Shown: in pieces, positions 8,268 through 17,686 of the stretch
Position numbering within the stretch: the stretch's first letter is position 1
Layout of the letters: every line of letters starts with the position of its first letter
NCBI RefSeq assembly: GCF_013085255.1
Contig: NZ_JABFCX010000002.1
Coordinates: forward strand, 1,662,716-1,726,715
DNA from: Parvularcula mediterranea
GTDB taxonomy: Bacteria > Pseudomonadota > Alphaproteobacteria > Caulobacterales > Parvularculaceae
Length of the DNA: 64,000 bases
Direction of reading: 5' to 3'
Notes under the pieces: generated by a model
Seen by the model: only the letters and a program-made list of their open reading frames with translations
Told to the model about the DNA's origin: nothing
Database searches by the model: none
Program-made: the position numbers and the translations under genes

Positions 8268-9704
8268 CTACTTGATGTCCTGATAACGGGCGAGCGCTTC
8301 TTTCCGGCGCTCCCCGTGGTCGACAATCGGCTTCGGATAGGTCTCGCCGAGCTTCACACCTGCCTTGGCTAAAACGTCCCGCGGCGCATCCCACGGTGCG
8401 TGGATATGCTTTTTCGGCATATCCTTCAGCTCCGGCACATGACGGCGGACATAGTCACCGTTCGGATCAAACTTCTCACCCTGACTGACGGGGTTGAAGA
8501 CCCTGAAGAAGGGCGAAGCATCAGCGCCGCAACCTGCTACCCATTGCCAACTCGCCGTGTTGGATGCGGGATCAGCACAGACGAGCGTGTCCCAGAACCA
8601 GTCCATGCCGCGCCGCCAGTCGACCAGCAGGTCCTTGACCAGGAAGCTGCCAACGATCATCCGCACACGGTTGTGCATGTGCCCTTCGGTCCAAAGCTGC
8701 CGCATGCCTGCGTCTACGATGGGGTAGCCGGTCTGTCCCTTCGTCCATGCAGTGAAGGCATCATCGTCGTCGTTCCAGTTGAACGCCTCGAACTTCTCCA
8801 TGAGAGGCTTCTCGAACATCTTTGGAAAATGAAAGACGAGATTGTAGCTGAACTCGCGCCAGGCGATCTCCGACAGGAAGGTTTGTCCGGCGTCTGACGG
8901 TATCTCGCGTTCTGCGATCTTGTCCTGCATCTCTCTGTACATGGTGACCGCGGAGATTTCACCGAAATGGATGTGCGGGGCCATGCGCGAGGTGTTGTCG
9001 CAGTCAGGCCGGTTGCGTTGTTCGCCGTAGTTCTCCGCACCCTCGGTCTTCAGCCAGGCAAGCCAGCGCTTGCGGGCCCCGCGTTCGCCTGGTGTCCATA
9101 CGGGCCCAAAGCCCTCAGCCCAGTCAGGCTTGGTCGGGAGGAGATCCCAGTCTTCAAGCTTGTCTGACTTCGGACTGTCTGAAAGCACATCAAGCTTCTG
9201 GACCTTGGGGAGAGGGTCTCGCACGTCGCGCTGCTGAACCTGTTTCCAGTAGGGGGTATAGACCTTGTACGGACCACCGGACTTCGTGCAGATCTCCCAC
9301 GGCTCGTTAAGGAGCCTCCCATTAAAGCTCTTGACCTCGTAATCGTCAGTCAGCGCCTCTTTGAGCGCTTTGTCCTGTTCGATTTGCCAGCTCATGTAGC
9401 GCCGGTTCCAGAAGATCGCGCCTGCGCCGATCTCTTTCGCGACTTCGGGCAGCAGCTCTGAGGCGTCGCCGCGCCTTAAGATCAGTGTGCCGCCGAATTT
9501 GTCGACATCTTCCACGAGGGCCTTGAGGGAATAATGCAGCCACCAGCGCTGGGCGCCCCCCAGCTTGAAGTCGCCCGGGGTCTCGTCGTCGAGAATGTAG
9601 AGGATGGCCGTCGGCGCATCGCGGTCCGCGGCTTCGCGGAGCGCTGGGTTATCATCGAAGCGCAGGTCTTCGCGCAGCCACACGAGAGAAGGTTTGTTGC
9701 TCAT
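8268..9704 (-). CDS. phrB: Deoxyribodipyrimidine photolyase (cryptochrome/photolyase family, class I)
   Basis: The 478-residue protein uses blue light and FADH- to split cyclobutane pyrimidine dimers in DNA. It has an N-terminal alpha/beta antenna domain (SLVWLREDLRFDDNPAL at the start) and a C-terminal helical FAD-binding domain. Signature segments are SEIAWREFSYNLVFHFP, GYPIVDAGMRQLWTEGHMHN and DPASNTASWQW. Length and motifs match class I CPD photolyase. The ATG at 9704 is the first one before the conserved VWLRxDLR strand. It appears to be transcribed alone and lies downstream of a terminator that closes the next gene upstream. Confidence 0.95.
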   Translation of the reverse strand: MSNKPSLVWLREDLRFDDNPALREAADRDAPTAILYILDDETPGDFKLGGAQRWWLHYSLKALVEDVDKFGGTLILRRGDASELLPEVAKEIGAGAIFWNRRYMSWQIEQDKALKEALTDDYEVKSFNGRLLNEPWEICTKSGGPYKVYTPYWKQVQQRDVRDPLPKVQKLDVLSDSPKSDKLEDWDLLPTKPDWAEGFGPVWTPGERGARKRWLAWLKTEGAENYGEQRNRPDCDNTSRMAPHIHFGEISAVTMYREMQDKIAEREIPSDAGQTFLSEIAWREFSYNLVFHFPKMFEKPLMEKFEAFNWNDDDDAFTAWTKGQTGYPIVDAGMRQLWTEGHMHNRVRMIVGSFLVKDLLVDWRRGMDWFWDTLVCADPASNTASWQWVAGCGADASPFFRVFNPVSQGEKFDPNGDYVRRHVPELKDMPKKHIHAPWDAPRDVLAKAGVKLGETYPKPIVDHGERRKEALARYQDIK

Positions 9705-9771
9705 CGCGAGGACATAGCGCGCTTGGTCGCTATGCCACTGCGTTGCGAGGTCTCAGCCGCTGCGGGGCCGA

Positions 9772-9807
9772 CAAAAAGAAAGAGCGCGACCCGAGGCCGC
9801 GCTCTTC
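9772..9807 (-). terminator. Rho-independent terminator of the VPLPA-CTERM gene
   Basis: Read on the minus strand, a GC-rich inverted repeat (AGAGCGCG pairing with CGCGCTCT around a short loop) is followed directly by a T-rich run TTCTTTTTGT. It begins about 25 bases after the stop of the VPLPA-CTERM gene at 9832 and separates that gene from the photolyase gene. Confidence 0.85.
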
Positions 9808-9831
9808 TTGCGATCGTTATAGAGTGTTCGC

Positions 9832-10623
9832 TTAGCTGCGCTTCTTGCGGCGAGCAACAGCGATACCGCCGAGGCCAGCAAGGAAGAGCGGCAGTGCACC
9901 CGGGATCGGCGTCGTGATGCCCGGAGGCGTCGTGAAGTCGATCGCTGCGAGAGCGTAGTCGCCGTCAGCGTCATCGTTGCCGAGGCCAGCGGTGAAGACG
10001 ATGCTCGAAACGCCGAGGACGTCGAGATTGCCTTGGTTGCCAGCGCGCTCGTAGCCCGGCGTCGAACCCGTGTTGGTCATGCCAGCGAGGGTTTGAACAG
10101 TGCCGGTGCTGAACGTTGCAATAGCGGTTTCGGTGTTAGCCGCCGTCATGTTGCTCTCGTCGCCGGTGAAGAGGTCAAGAACACGCCAATCGTCGATCTG
10201 GACGAAGACTTCCGAACCGTCGTCGAGGTTGAAGAACTCAACGGTCAGCGACTGGTTGCGTGCTTCGTTGTCTTTCTGGGTGACTTCGTCGTTGCCGATG
10301 CCGAGGCCGTCGGTGTCACAGGCGAGGTCGTTCTCAGGATCGGAACAGCTGGCTTCGCCGGTCTCGTCCGAGTTGATGCCTTTGCCGATCGGCTGACCGG
10401 TGATCTTGATGACCAGGTTGCCAGGGCCGACTTGGACCCAGATCGGGTTGTTGGCGTTCGGCGAAGGAATGCCGTTGTAAACGTCGATGTCACCGAATGC
10501 GGTGCCAAGCAGCGTCGTGGCGAAGTTGTCACGCTTCGTCAGGTCAAGCGTGACGGACGCAGCGTTAGCAGCGCCGGTAAGGGCCACGAGAGACGCGGCC
10601 GCGATTGCAAAATGCTTCTTCAT
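9832..10623 (-). CDS. Secreted VPLPA-CTERM (PEP-CTERM class) protein
   Basis: The 263-residue protein has an N-terminal Sec signal peptide (MKKHFAIAAASLVALTGAANA). Its beta-rich, Asp/Asn-rich middle has no enzyme motif. The C-terminal tripartite tail is IPGALPLFLAGLGGIAVARRKKRS in two pieces: PIPGALPLFLAGLGG, a hydrophobic helix, then a basic cluster. This is the VPLPA/PEP-CTERM sorting signal recognised by exosortase-type systems, so the protein is probably exported, processed and displayed or released at the cell surface. The start at 10623 is chosen because it opens the signal peptide. The 188 bases upstream are unusually AT-rich for this chromosome and probably carry its promoter. A strong terminator follows. 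No exosortase gene is in the window. Confidence 0.85.
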   Translation of the reverse strand: MKKHFAIAAASLVALTGAANAASVTLDLTKRDNFATTLLGTAFGDIDVYNGIPSPNANNPIWVQVGPGNLVIKITGQPIGKGINSDETGEASCSDPENDLACDTDGLGIGNDEVTQKDNEARNQSLTVEFFNLDDGSEVFVQIDDWRVLDLFTGDESNMTAANTETAIATFSTGTVQTLAGMTNTGSTPGYERAGNQGNLDVLGVSSIVFTAGLGNDDADGDYALAAIDFTTPPGITTPIPGALPLFLAGLGGIAVARRKKRS

Positions 10624-10811
10624 TTGGTTTCCCACTCGTCTTTGGCGCGAACGCTTTGGACCCCCCAAAACGCGACCTGAATAATTTATACACGAACGGG
10701 TTAGAGTTTGTATACCTTGAAGCAGTCGTTAACCATGAAAAGTCGCAAGAAATTGAAGTTATTGCCGAAAATTTTCCTTAACCACGTCAAATCACAACGT
10801 CGAGAGGAGGC

Positions 10812-12173
10812 TTAGGCGCCAGGCTTCCCGCTCTCCGTGTAAATCGCGGCTCGATCGAGAGGAATCGTCGTGCGTCCCGGCTGGCGTTTCACGGCCACGA
10901 CAGCGTAGTTCGTAGCCACGGTTCGCTCGAATGCGCGGATGAAGAGGGCGAAGTAGATCTGCCAAAGAATCGTCCTGGCCTCGCCTGCCTCTCGCACCGC
11001 AGCATCGCGGTTCTCTTTCAGGCGGCGCTCCCACTCCTGAAGCGTCAGGTAATAGCTATCGCGCAGGCACTCGACGTCCATCACCTCGAGGCCCATTCGG
11101 CCCATATTTGTCAGGGTGTTACCGATGTAGTCGAGCTCGCCGCCGGGGAAGATGTAGGTGGTGATGAAGGTCATCGACTTCGTCGCCTTGCGGAAGTTCG
11201 AGAGGTCCTTTCCGCCGCGCCGAGTCGTTGCCTGGTGGTAGTAGACGCCTTGCGGGACGAGCAGGTGCCGCACGGTTTCGAAGTGCATGTCGAAGTTCTC
11301 CCACCCGACATGCTCGAACATCTCGACCTGGCAGACCTTGTCATAGACCTCACGCTGGTCGGCTAACTCACGGTAATCCTTGAGCTCCAGCGTCACCTGG
11401 TCCTCAAGGCCGCGCCGCTTCACCTGCTCGAGGCCGTAAGCAAGCTGCTCCTTGGAGAGGGTCAGGCCGTGGACGTGAGCGCCATAGTGCTCTGCAGCAT
11501 GGCACGCGAGAGAACCCCAACCGCAGCCGATATCGAGCATCCTGTCGCCCGGTGTCAGGCGCAGTTTCCTGCAGATCATATCCAGCTTGTGGAGCTGGGC
11601 ATCCTCGAGGCTCTCATCCTCGGACCGGTAGTAGGCGGTGGAATAGAGCATCCGCTCATCGAGGAAGAGGCGGAAGAAGTCGTTCGACACATCATAGTGG
11701 AAGCCGATCATCTCCTGATCGTCCCGCTCTTCGACGGTCTCGCCGGCATCCTTGTGATAGCCCGGCAGGTCTCGATCAGGAATATCGCCGCCAAGAACGA
11801 AGGGCAGGGCGTGCCTTGCGACCTTCATCTTGTCGATCCGGCGGACCAGGTGAATGCCCTTGCCGTGGTCCCAGCGTTTGACAAAGTCGTAGGGGCTGCC
11901 GCCCTCCAGCATCAGGTCCTTCGACGCCACAAGCTGAAGCAGCGTCAGGATTTCAGGCTTGAGGAGAAGCCTCCGCACCACGTTCGGCGAGCGGATATGC
12001 ATCCTGAGGTCGCCTTGAGCATCTTCCTTAAGCGGCACTTCCTCGCCGTTCCAGAGAACAACGACGAAGTCAGCCTCAAGATGACGCGCGACCTCGGCGA
12101 GCATGATGCGGATGCTCTTCAGCTGCTTCTGGGCGCGGGCCGAGCCGAGGTTCTGGGTGCTCTTCATGTCCAT
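10812..12173 (-). CDS. cfa: Cyclopropane-fatty-acyl-phospholipid synthase (SAM-dependent)
   Basis: The 453-residue protein is a CFA synthase, which transfers a methylene from SAM to a cis double bond of membrane phospholipid acyl chains. It has the lipid-binding N-terminal domain (residues about 1-150) and a SAM-binding domain. The SAM motif is MLDIGCGWGSLACHAAEHYG, followed by VHGLTLSKEQLAYG, CQVEMFEHVG and PGGELDYIGNT. The length fits CFA synthases of alphaproteobacteria. Either ATG at 12173 or 12167 could be the start. It is divergent from parC. Confidence 0.93.
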   Translation of the reverse strand: MDMKSTQNLGSARAQKQLKSIRIMLAEVARHLEADFVVVLWNGEEVPLKEDAQGDLRMHIRSPNVVRRLLLKPEILTLLQLVASKDLMLEGGSPYDFVKRWDHGKGIHLVRRIDKMKVARHALPFVLGGDIPDRDLPGYHKDAGETVEERDDQEMIGFHYDVSNDFFRLFLDERMLYSTAYYRSEDESLEDAQLHKLDMICRKLRLTPGDRMLDIGCGWGSLACHAAEHYGAHVHGLTLSKEQLAYGLEQVKRRGLEDQVTLELKDYRELADQREVYDKVCQVEMFEHVGWENFDMHFETVRHLLVPQGVYYHQATTRRGGKDLSNFRKATKSMTFITTYIFPGGELDYIGNTLTNMGRMGLEVMDVECLRDSYYLTLQEWERRLKENRDAAVREAGEARTILWQIYFALFIRAFERTVATNYAVVAVKRQPGRTTIPLDRAAIYTESGKPGA

Positions 12174-12328
12174 GACAGTGTCTTTTTCGGTCAGGCGTAG
12201 GCGATTCGTCGTCCCTTAGGTGAGGAGAACGCCTGCGCGAAGCCCTGAGGGCTCGTGATAATCTCGGCTTTGCGCTTGTCGCGGTGCGGCCTATGGCTGG
12301 TGGTCCACTGAATTTCAGGAGCCCCCGC

Positions 12329-14596
12329 ATGGCCCGCCGCCCAAGCGCGAAGAAGAACGCGCCTCCGCCACCCGAGAAGATCTTCGACGAGCCGATTACC
12401 GAAGCGCTGGCCCAGCGTTACCTCGCCTATGCGCTCTCGACCATCACCGCCCGCGCGCTTCCCGACGTGCGCGATGGCCTGAAGCCGGTCCACCGGCGCA
12501 TTCTCTACGCCATGCGCTCGATGCGCCTGCTGCCGTCGGGCGGCTACAAGAAGTCGGCGAAGATCGTCGGCGAGGTCATGGGTAACTTCCACCCCCACGG
12601 CGACCAGGCGATCTATGATGCGCTCGTCCGCCTTGTGCAGGACTTTTCCGTCCGTGTGCCCCTTGTCGATGGACAGGGAAACTTCGGCAACGTCGATGGC
12701 GATAACGCAGCCGCCATGCGGTATACGGAAAGCCGGATGACCCATGCCGCTGAGCTCCTGCTCGAAGGCATCGACGAAGACGCTGTCGATTTCCGCGACA
12801 CCTATGATGGCGAGGGCAAGGAGCCTGCGGTCCTGCCTGCTGCGTTTCCGCACCTTCTTGCCAATGGCGCGGCGGGCATCGCGGTCGGCATGGCGACTTC
12901 GATCCCGCCGCATAATCCGTCAGAGCTGATCGACGCCGCCGTCCATCTAATCAAGACGCCCAACGCGCGGACCGAGACGCTCCTCAAATATGTGCAGGGC
13001 CCGGACTTTCCGACCGGCGGCGTCTGCATCGAGCCGCGCGAAAGCCTTGTCGAAGCCTATGAGACGGGCAGGGGCGGCTTCCGCCTGCGCGCCAAGTGGC
13101 ATACGGAGGATCTCGGTCGCGGCAAGTACCAGATCGTCGTCACCGAGGTCCCCTATCAAGTCCAGAAGGCGCGGCTGGTCGAGCGCATCGCCGAGCTGAT
13201 CAATGGCAAGAAGCTGCCCATCATCACGGACGTCCGCGACGAGAGCGCGGAGGATGTCCGCCTGATCCTCGAACCGCGAGCAGGGACCCTCGACCCTGAT
13301 CAGGTAATGAGCGCCGTCTTCAAGATCACCGATCTCGAGACCCGCTTCCCGCTCAACATGAATGTTCTCGATGCGGAGGGTTCACCCCGCGTCATGGGCC
13401 TCAAGGAGGTCCTCGCGGCCTTCGTCGATCACCGCCGCGACGTCCTCGTCAGGCGGACGAATCACAGGCTCGACAAGATCGCCCACCGCCTCGAAATCCT
13501 TGGCGGCTACCTCATTGCGTATCTGAACCTCGATGAAGTCATCCGCATCATTCGGTACGAGGATCATCCGAAAGAGCAGCTGATTGAGACCTTCGACCTG
13601 TCAGAAGTGCAGGCCGAGGCGATCCTCAACATGCGTCTCCGCGCCCTTCGCAAGCTCGAAGAGATGGAGATCAAGAAGGAGAACACGGCCCTCAAGAAGG
13701 AGCAGAAAGAGCTCCGTGCCCTGCTGAAATCGCCTGAGCTGCAGGACAAGGCGATGACCGAAGCTCTGCGCGAGGTGAAGAAGCACTTCTCCGGCAAGGA
13801 CGGCCTCGGCAAGCGCCGCACGGAGATGTCCGACGCTCCTGTCGAGGTGGACATCAGCCTCGATGACCTTGTCGAAAAAGAGCCGGTCACCGTCGTCATC
13901 TCGGCCAAGGGCTGGGTCAGGACCCTCAAGGGGCACACGGAGGACCCTGCCACCATCAAATACAAAGAGGGCGACCGCGCGCGCTTCGTTCTCAACGCGA
14001 TGAGCAATGACAAGCTCACGCTCTTCTCGACGTCGGGCAAGAGCTACACCCTTGCCGTGGCCGACCTGCCGGGTGGGCGCGGGCAGGGCGAGCCGATCCG
14101 CATCCTCGTGGACATGGCGTCCGGCGATGAGCCCCTCACGCTCCTGAAGCAGGAAGAGGGCCGCACCTTCCTCCTCGCATCGTCGGCAGGGCACGGCCTC
14201 TTCGTCGAAGAGAAGGACGTCTCCGCCAACACGAGGAAGGGCAAGCAGCTCCTCAACCTCGCCGCTGGCGCCGAGATGGTCGTCGCGCGGGTGCTGCCTG
14301 CGACCCCGACGGACAAGGATTATGTCGCATCGGTAACCTCGAACCGAAAGCTCCTCATCTTCCCGGCTTCCGAACTGCCCACGATGACCCGCGGCAAGGG
14401 GGTGATTCTCCAGAAATCAGCCCGTGCATCCCTCGTAGACGCCAAGCTTGTCCAGCCTAGCGAGGGCTTCACCTGGAAAGACCGCGCAGGCCGCGAACAG
14501 TCCGAATCCAAGTGGAAATCCTGGCAAGGAAAGCGTGGCGGTGCGGGCACAGCTGTCCCGAAAGGTTTCCCGAAGAACTTGAAACTGGGATCCTAG
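12329..14596 (+). CDS. parC: DNA topoisomerase IV subunit A
   Basis: The 755-residue subunit decatenates replicated chromosomes together with ParE (encoded at 52492 in this window). The N-terminal breakage-reunion domain carries the active-site tyrosine at about residue 132 (AMRYTESRM) and the GYKKSAKIVGEVMGNFHPHG loop. In the quinolone-determining loop, HPHGDQAIYD has Gln and Asp where E. coli ParC has Ser80 and Glu84. A coiled-coil gate region lies at about residues 430-500, and the C-terminal beta-propeller begins near 520. The ATG at 12329 has AGGAG eight bases upstream. The C-terminal domain rules out GyrA because it lacks a GyrA box. Confidence 0.96.
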   Translation: MARRPSAKKNAPPPPEKIFDEPITEALAQRYLAYALSTITARALPDVRDGLKPVHRRILYAMRSMRLLPSGGYKKSAKIVGEVMGNFHPHGDQAIYDALVRLVQDFSVRVPLVDGQGNFGNVDGDNAAAMRYTESRMTHAAELLLEGIDEDAVDFRDTYDGEGKEPAVLPAAFPHLLANGAAGIAVGMATSIPPHNPSELIDAAVHLIKTPNARTETLLKYVQGPDFPTGGVCIEPRESLVEAYETGRGGFRLRAKWHTEDLGRGKYQIVVTEVPYQVQKARLVERIAELINGKKLPIITDVRDESAEDVRLILEPRAGTLDPDQVMSAVFKITDLETRFPLNMNVLDAEGSPRVMGLKEVLAAFVDHRRDVLVRRTNHRLDKIAHRLEILGGYLIAYLNLDEVIRIIRYEDHPKEQLIETFDLSEVQAEAILNMRLRALRKLEEMEIKKENTALKKEQKELRALLKSPELQDKAMTEALREVKKHFSGKDGLGKRRTEMSDAPVEVDISLDDLVEKEPVTVVISAKGWVRTLKGHTEDPATIKYKEGDRARFVLNAMSNDKLTLFSTSGKSYTLAVADLPGGRGQGEPIRILVDMASGDEPLTLLKQEEGRTFLLASSAGHGLFVEEKDVSANTRKGKQLLNLAAGAEMVVARVLPATPTDKDYVASVTSNRKLLIFPASELPTMTRGKGVILQKSARASLVDAKLVQPSEGFTWKDRAGREQSESKWKSWQGKRGGAGTAVPKGFPKNLKLGS

Positions 14597-14653
14597 TGTT
14601 AATCTCTGAGCGCATCAGTGTATGACATGCGTACGAGGGTAAGAGGCAGAGTG

Positions 14654-15496
14654 ATGATTCGTTCTTTGATGACGGCAGCGGCGGCCTATTGCCTGCTCAC
14701 CGCCGGTGCTTCTGCCCAGACGCCCGAGGAGATCGAGCGCTACAAGAAGATGACGATCTTCCAGATCGGTCTCGCTGTAGCGGTCAATGACGAGCCTTAT
14801 GTCAATTTCAACGACGGCACGCCGAACATCCTCGCGGTGCCGTTCTACGTCTACAACAAGAACAATTTGACCCTCGCGGGGCCGAACATCTCCTACCGGT
14901 TCTGGAAGCCGGGCGGGGTGCAGCTTTCGGCCGAGGCGAAGTACCGCTTCCAGAACTACGACGAAGACGACAGCCCGTTCCTCGAAGGCATGGGCGACCG
15001 CAACGGCACGTTCGAAGTCGGCATGAAGGCCCAGAAGCGCGTCGACCGGCTGCGGCTTCAGGCTAACGGCTTTGTCGATGTGGCGGGCCAGCATGATGGC
15101 TACGAGCTTCAAGCCCTCGCCACCCTTGAGGTCGGCAACGGCCGGATGATCTCCTTCCGTCCGCTGATGGGCATCGCCTACCAGTCAGAGAACGTGCTCC
15201 AGTATTATTACGGCGTCACCGCCGAGGAAGCGCGCACGGGCCTCGCCGTGGGCGACGGCACCTTCATGGACCGTCCAGAGTATAGCGCAGGCCCAGGCTT
15301 CACGCCCTTCGCAGGTGCTGAATTCAGGATCCGCCTCTCCCGCCGCCTCGCCCTGTCGGGCCAGCTCAAGAACAATTTCCTCGGCGACGAGATTGTGGAC
15401 AGCCCCATCGTCGAAAGCGGCAACCGTGCCAGCGCCTTCGTCGGCCTCAGCTACGGCCTCTCCGGCCCGGGTATCATCAAGGGCAAGTGGCTCTAG
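14654..15496 (+). CDS. MipA/OmpV-family outer-membrane protein
   Basis: The protein has about 280 residues with an N-terminal signal peptide (MIRSLMTAAAAYCLLTAGASA). It is followed by alternating amphipathic strands typical of MipA/OmpV beta-barrels: GPNISYRFWKPGGVQLSAEA, FTPFAGAEFRIRLSRRLALS and FVGLSYGLSG near the C-terminus. Family members sit in the outer membrane; some scaffold murein synthesis, others are of unknown role. The ATG at 14654 is preferred over an in-frame ATG at 14618 because it begins the signal peptide and follows an AGAGG. It starts 57 bases after parC and converges on the DUF1330 gene with four bases between stops. Confidence 0.82.
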   Translation: MIRSLMTAAAAYCLLTAGASAQTPEEIERYKKMTIFQIGLAVAVNDEPYVNFNDGTPNILAVPFYVYNKNNLTLAGPNISYRFWKPGGVQLSAEAKYRFQNYDEDDSPFLEGMGDRNGTFEVGMKAQKRVDRLRLQANGFVDVAGQHDGYELQALATLEVGNGRMISFRPLMGIAYQSENVLQYYYGVTAEEARTGLAVGDGTFMDRPEYSAGPGFTPFAGAEFRIRLSRRLALSGQLKNNFLGDEIVDSPIVESGNRASAFVGLSYGLSGPGIIKGKWL

Positions 15497-15499
15497 GCC

Positions 15500-15817
15500 T
15501 TACCCAAGCTTCGGCACCTCCGCCGCAAAGCTGACCATCAGGCTGCCGTCCGTCAGTTCTTCCCTTCGGAGCTTCAGGTAGGGCGCGTACTCAGGCGAGG
15601 TGTAGAACGCCTGCGCCTGTTCCTGGCTCGGAAACTTCGCCAGCACGGCCCAGTTGCCCTCGGCTTCACCTTCGACCACCCCGGCGATCTGCGTCGCCGC
15701 GAGGAACTCGCCGCCGAACTTTTCAATGATCGGGGGCAGGGGCTTGCCGTACCGCTCCAGATAGTCGGCGTGATCCTTCACCTGGATGTAGGCGAAGCTG
15801 TAGACGGGCTTGGACAT
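15500..15817 (-). CDS. DUF1330 domain-containing protein
   Basis: The 105-residue protein is a DUF1330 (dimeric ferredoxin-like alpha-beta barrel) member. It shows [20 protein letters not shown] at the start and the family-typical [20 protein letters not shown] in the middle. The function is unknown; the fold is shared with small monooxygenases and stress proteins. The ATG at 15817 is preceded by GGAG. It is divergent from metG with 52 bases between the starts, so the two share a regulatory region. Confidence 0.88.
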   Translation of the reverse strand: MSKPVYSFAYIQVKDHADYLERYGKPLPPIIEKFGGEFLAATQIAGVVEGEAEGNWAVLAKFPSQEQAQAFYTSPEYAPYLKLRREELTDGSLMVSFAAEVPKLG

Positions 15818-15869
15818 GAGGGCTCCTCAGAAGCGTTGCGCCGCGGTGAGGCTTGGGGCATCAGGCGGC

Positions 15870-17543
15870 ATGGCTCGCATTCTTATCACGTCCGCGCTTC
15901 CCTACATCAACGGCATCAAGCACCTCGGCAATCTTGTGGGCTCGATGCTCCCGGCCGATGTCTATGCCCGCTTCATGCGCGCGCGGGGGCACGAGGTCCT
16001 CGCCATCTGCGCCACCGATGAGCATGGCACCCCGGCTGAGCTTGCGGCGCTCAAGGCAGGCAAGGACGTCGCCACCTATTGCGGTGAGCAGCACCAGATC
16101 CAGAAGGACGCAGGCGACGCCTTCGGGCTGAGCTTCGACCATTTTGGCCGTTCGTCGTCGGCCCAGAACCATCAGCTCACGCAGCACTTCGCCGCGAAGC
16201 TGAAAGAGAACGGCTACATCGCCGAGGTGGAGGAGGAGCAGATCTACTCCCTCGCCGATGAGCGCTTCCTGCCTGACCGCTATGTCGAGGGCACGTGCCC
16301 CAACTGCGGCTTCGAGAAGGCGCGGGGCGACCAGTGCGACAATTGCGGCAAGCTCCTTGACCCCACCGACCTCATCGATCCGTACTCGGCGCTCTCGGGC
16401 TCGAAGGATATCGAGCGGCGCAAGACCACCCACTACCACCTCCTGCAGTCCAAGCTCGAGGGTGAGGTCCGCGCATGGGTCGATGCGCACCCGGACTGGC
16501 CGGTCCTGACCAAGAGCATCGCCTACAAATGGCTCGACGAGGGCCTGCGCGACCGGACGATCACTCGCGACCTCTTCTGGGGCATCCCTGTTCCGGGGCT
16601 CGAAGGAAAAGTCTTCTACGTCTGGTTCGACGCACCCATCGCGTACATTGCCGCGACCGAAGAACATCTCGGTGCGGACTATAAGACATGGTGGCGCGAG
16701 GACGAAGGCGCGGACGATGTCCGCTACGTCCAGTTCATGGGCAAGGACAATGTCGCCTTCCACACGGTCAGCTTCCCCTGCACCCAGATCGGCTCGGGCG
16801 AGCCTTGGAAGAAGGTCGACACGCTGAAGTCGCTCAACTGGCTCACCTGGTATGGCGGCAAGTTCTCGACCTCCGAGGGCCGGGGCATCTTCATGGACCA
16901 GGCGCTCGAGCTGCTGCCCGCCGATCTCTGGCGCTGGTACCTGATGGCCAATGCTCCTGAGTCGGACGACACGGCCTTCACCTTGGAGGCCTTCCAGCAG
17001 ACGGTGAACAAGGACCTCGCCGACGTTCTCGGCAATTTCGTGAACCGCATCGTGCGCTTCACAGGCTCGAAGTTCGACGGCGTCGTCCCTGACGGCGGCG
17101 AGCCGGGCGAGGCCGAAGTGCAGCTTCAGCAAGATCTCTCCGACAAGATCGCAGCGTACACCAAGCATCTCGAAGCAATGGAGTTCCGCAAGGCCTTCGC
17201 AGAGCTCCGCGGCCTCTGGGTCCTCGGCAACGAATACCTCCAGTCTGCGGCGCCCTGGGCGGCGTTCAAGGAGGACGAGGACAAGGCGGCGATGATCGTC
17301 CGCACGGCCCTCAACCTGATCCCGCTCTACGCCCAGCTGTCGGCGCCCGTCATTCCGCACACGGCGGACAAGCTCGCCGGCGTTTTCGGCACCGATGCGC
17401 AGGGCTGGCCAGGTGAGGGCGAAGCGCTCCTCGACAGGCTCGAACGCGGCAAGACCTTCGAAGCCCCGCCGGTCCTCTTCAAGAAGATCGAAGATGAACA
17501 GGTCGAGGAATGGGCGGAGAAGTTTGGCGCGCCGAGGGGGTAA
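15870..17543 (+). CDS. metG: Methionyl-tRNA synthetase
   Basis: The 557-residue class I synthetase charges tRNA-Met. It has a HIGH-type motif in [14 protein letters not shown], a zinc-binding knuckle [17 protein letters not shown] near residue 145, and WFDAPIAYI of the methionine pocket. The KMSKS loop appears as [11 protein letters not shown], the form seen in the archaeal/eukaryotic-like MetRS class. The anticodon-binding helical domain follows and there is no C-terminal tRNA-binding appendix. The ATG at 15870 is chosen because it begins the conserved [11 protein letters not shown] strand; an in-frame upstream ATG at 15810 would overlap the opposing gene. Confidence 0.96.
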   Translation: MARILITSALPYINGIKHLGNLVGSMLPADVYARFMRARGHEVLAICATDEHGTPAELAALKAGKDVATYCGEQHQIQKDAGDAFGLSFDHFGRSSSAQNHQLTQHFAAKLKENGYIAEVEEEQIYSLADERFLPDRYVEGTCPNCGFEKARGDQCDNCGKLLDPTDLIDPYSALSGSKDIERRKTTHYHLLQSKLEGEVRAWVDAHPDWPVLTKSIAYKWLDEGLRDRTITRDLFWGIPVPGLEGKVFYVWFDAPIAYIAATEEHLGADYKTWWREDEGADDVRYVQFMGKDNVAFHTVSFPCTQIGSGEPWKKVDTLKSLNWLTWYGGKFSTSEGRGIFMDQALELLPADLWRWYLMANAPESDDTAFTLEAFQQTVNKDLADVLGNFVNRIVRFTGSKFDGVVPDGGEPGEAEVQLQQDLSDKIAAYTKHLEAMEFRKAFAELRGLWVLGNEYLQSAAPWAAFKEDEDKAAMIVRTALNLIPLYAQLSAPVIPHTADKLAGVFGTDAQGWPGEGEALLDRLERGKTFEAPPVLFKKIEDEQVEEWAEKFGAPRG

Positions 17544-17552
17544 GCGCTGCCT

Positions 17553-17679
17553 CGACCTCTCCCTCTGGGAGAGGTCGAAGGCTGACGCAGTCAGGCTTCG
17601 GGGGAGGGCATGAGAGGTTCTTCACTGCGCACCCTCACCCGAAATCAGATAGATTTCGACCTCTCCCGGAGGGAGAGGT
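17553..17679. repeat. Palindromic intergenic repeat element, copy 1 (REP-like)
   Basis: The space between metG and the DUF1338 gene holds two opposed palindromes. CGACCTCTCCC pairs with GGGAGAGGTCG at 17553-17577, and ACCTCTCCC pairs with GGGAGAGGT at 17659-17679. A GAAATC/GATTTC hairpin lies at 17641-17656. The same CTCTCCC-N3-GGGAGAG core recurs near 57.3 and 58.4 kb, always between genes. The element could fold in RNA as a bidirectional terminator for the two convergent genes. Confidence 0.75.
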
Positions 17680-17686
17680 GAGGCAC

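Noticed and set aside
15861..17360. A 499-codon open frame opposite metG
   Set aside because: It is antisense to an intact MetRS gene and has no domain or start context.
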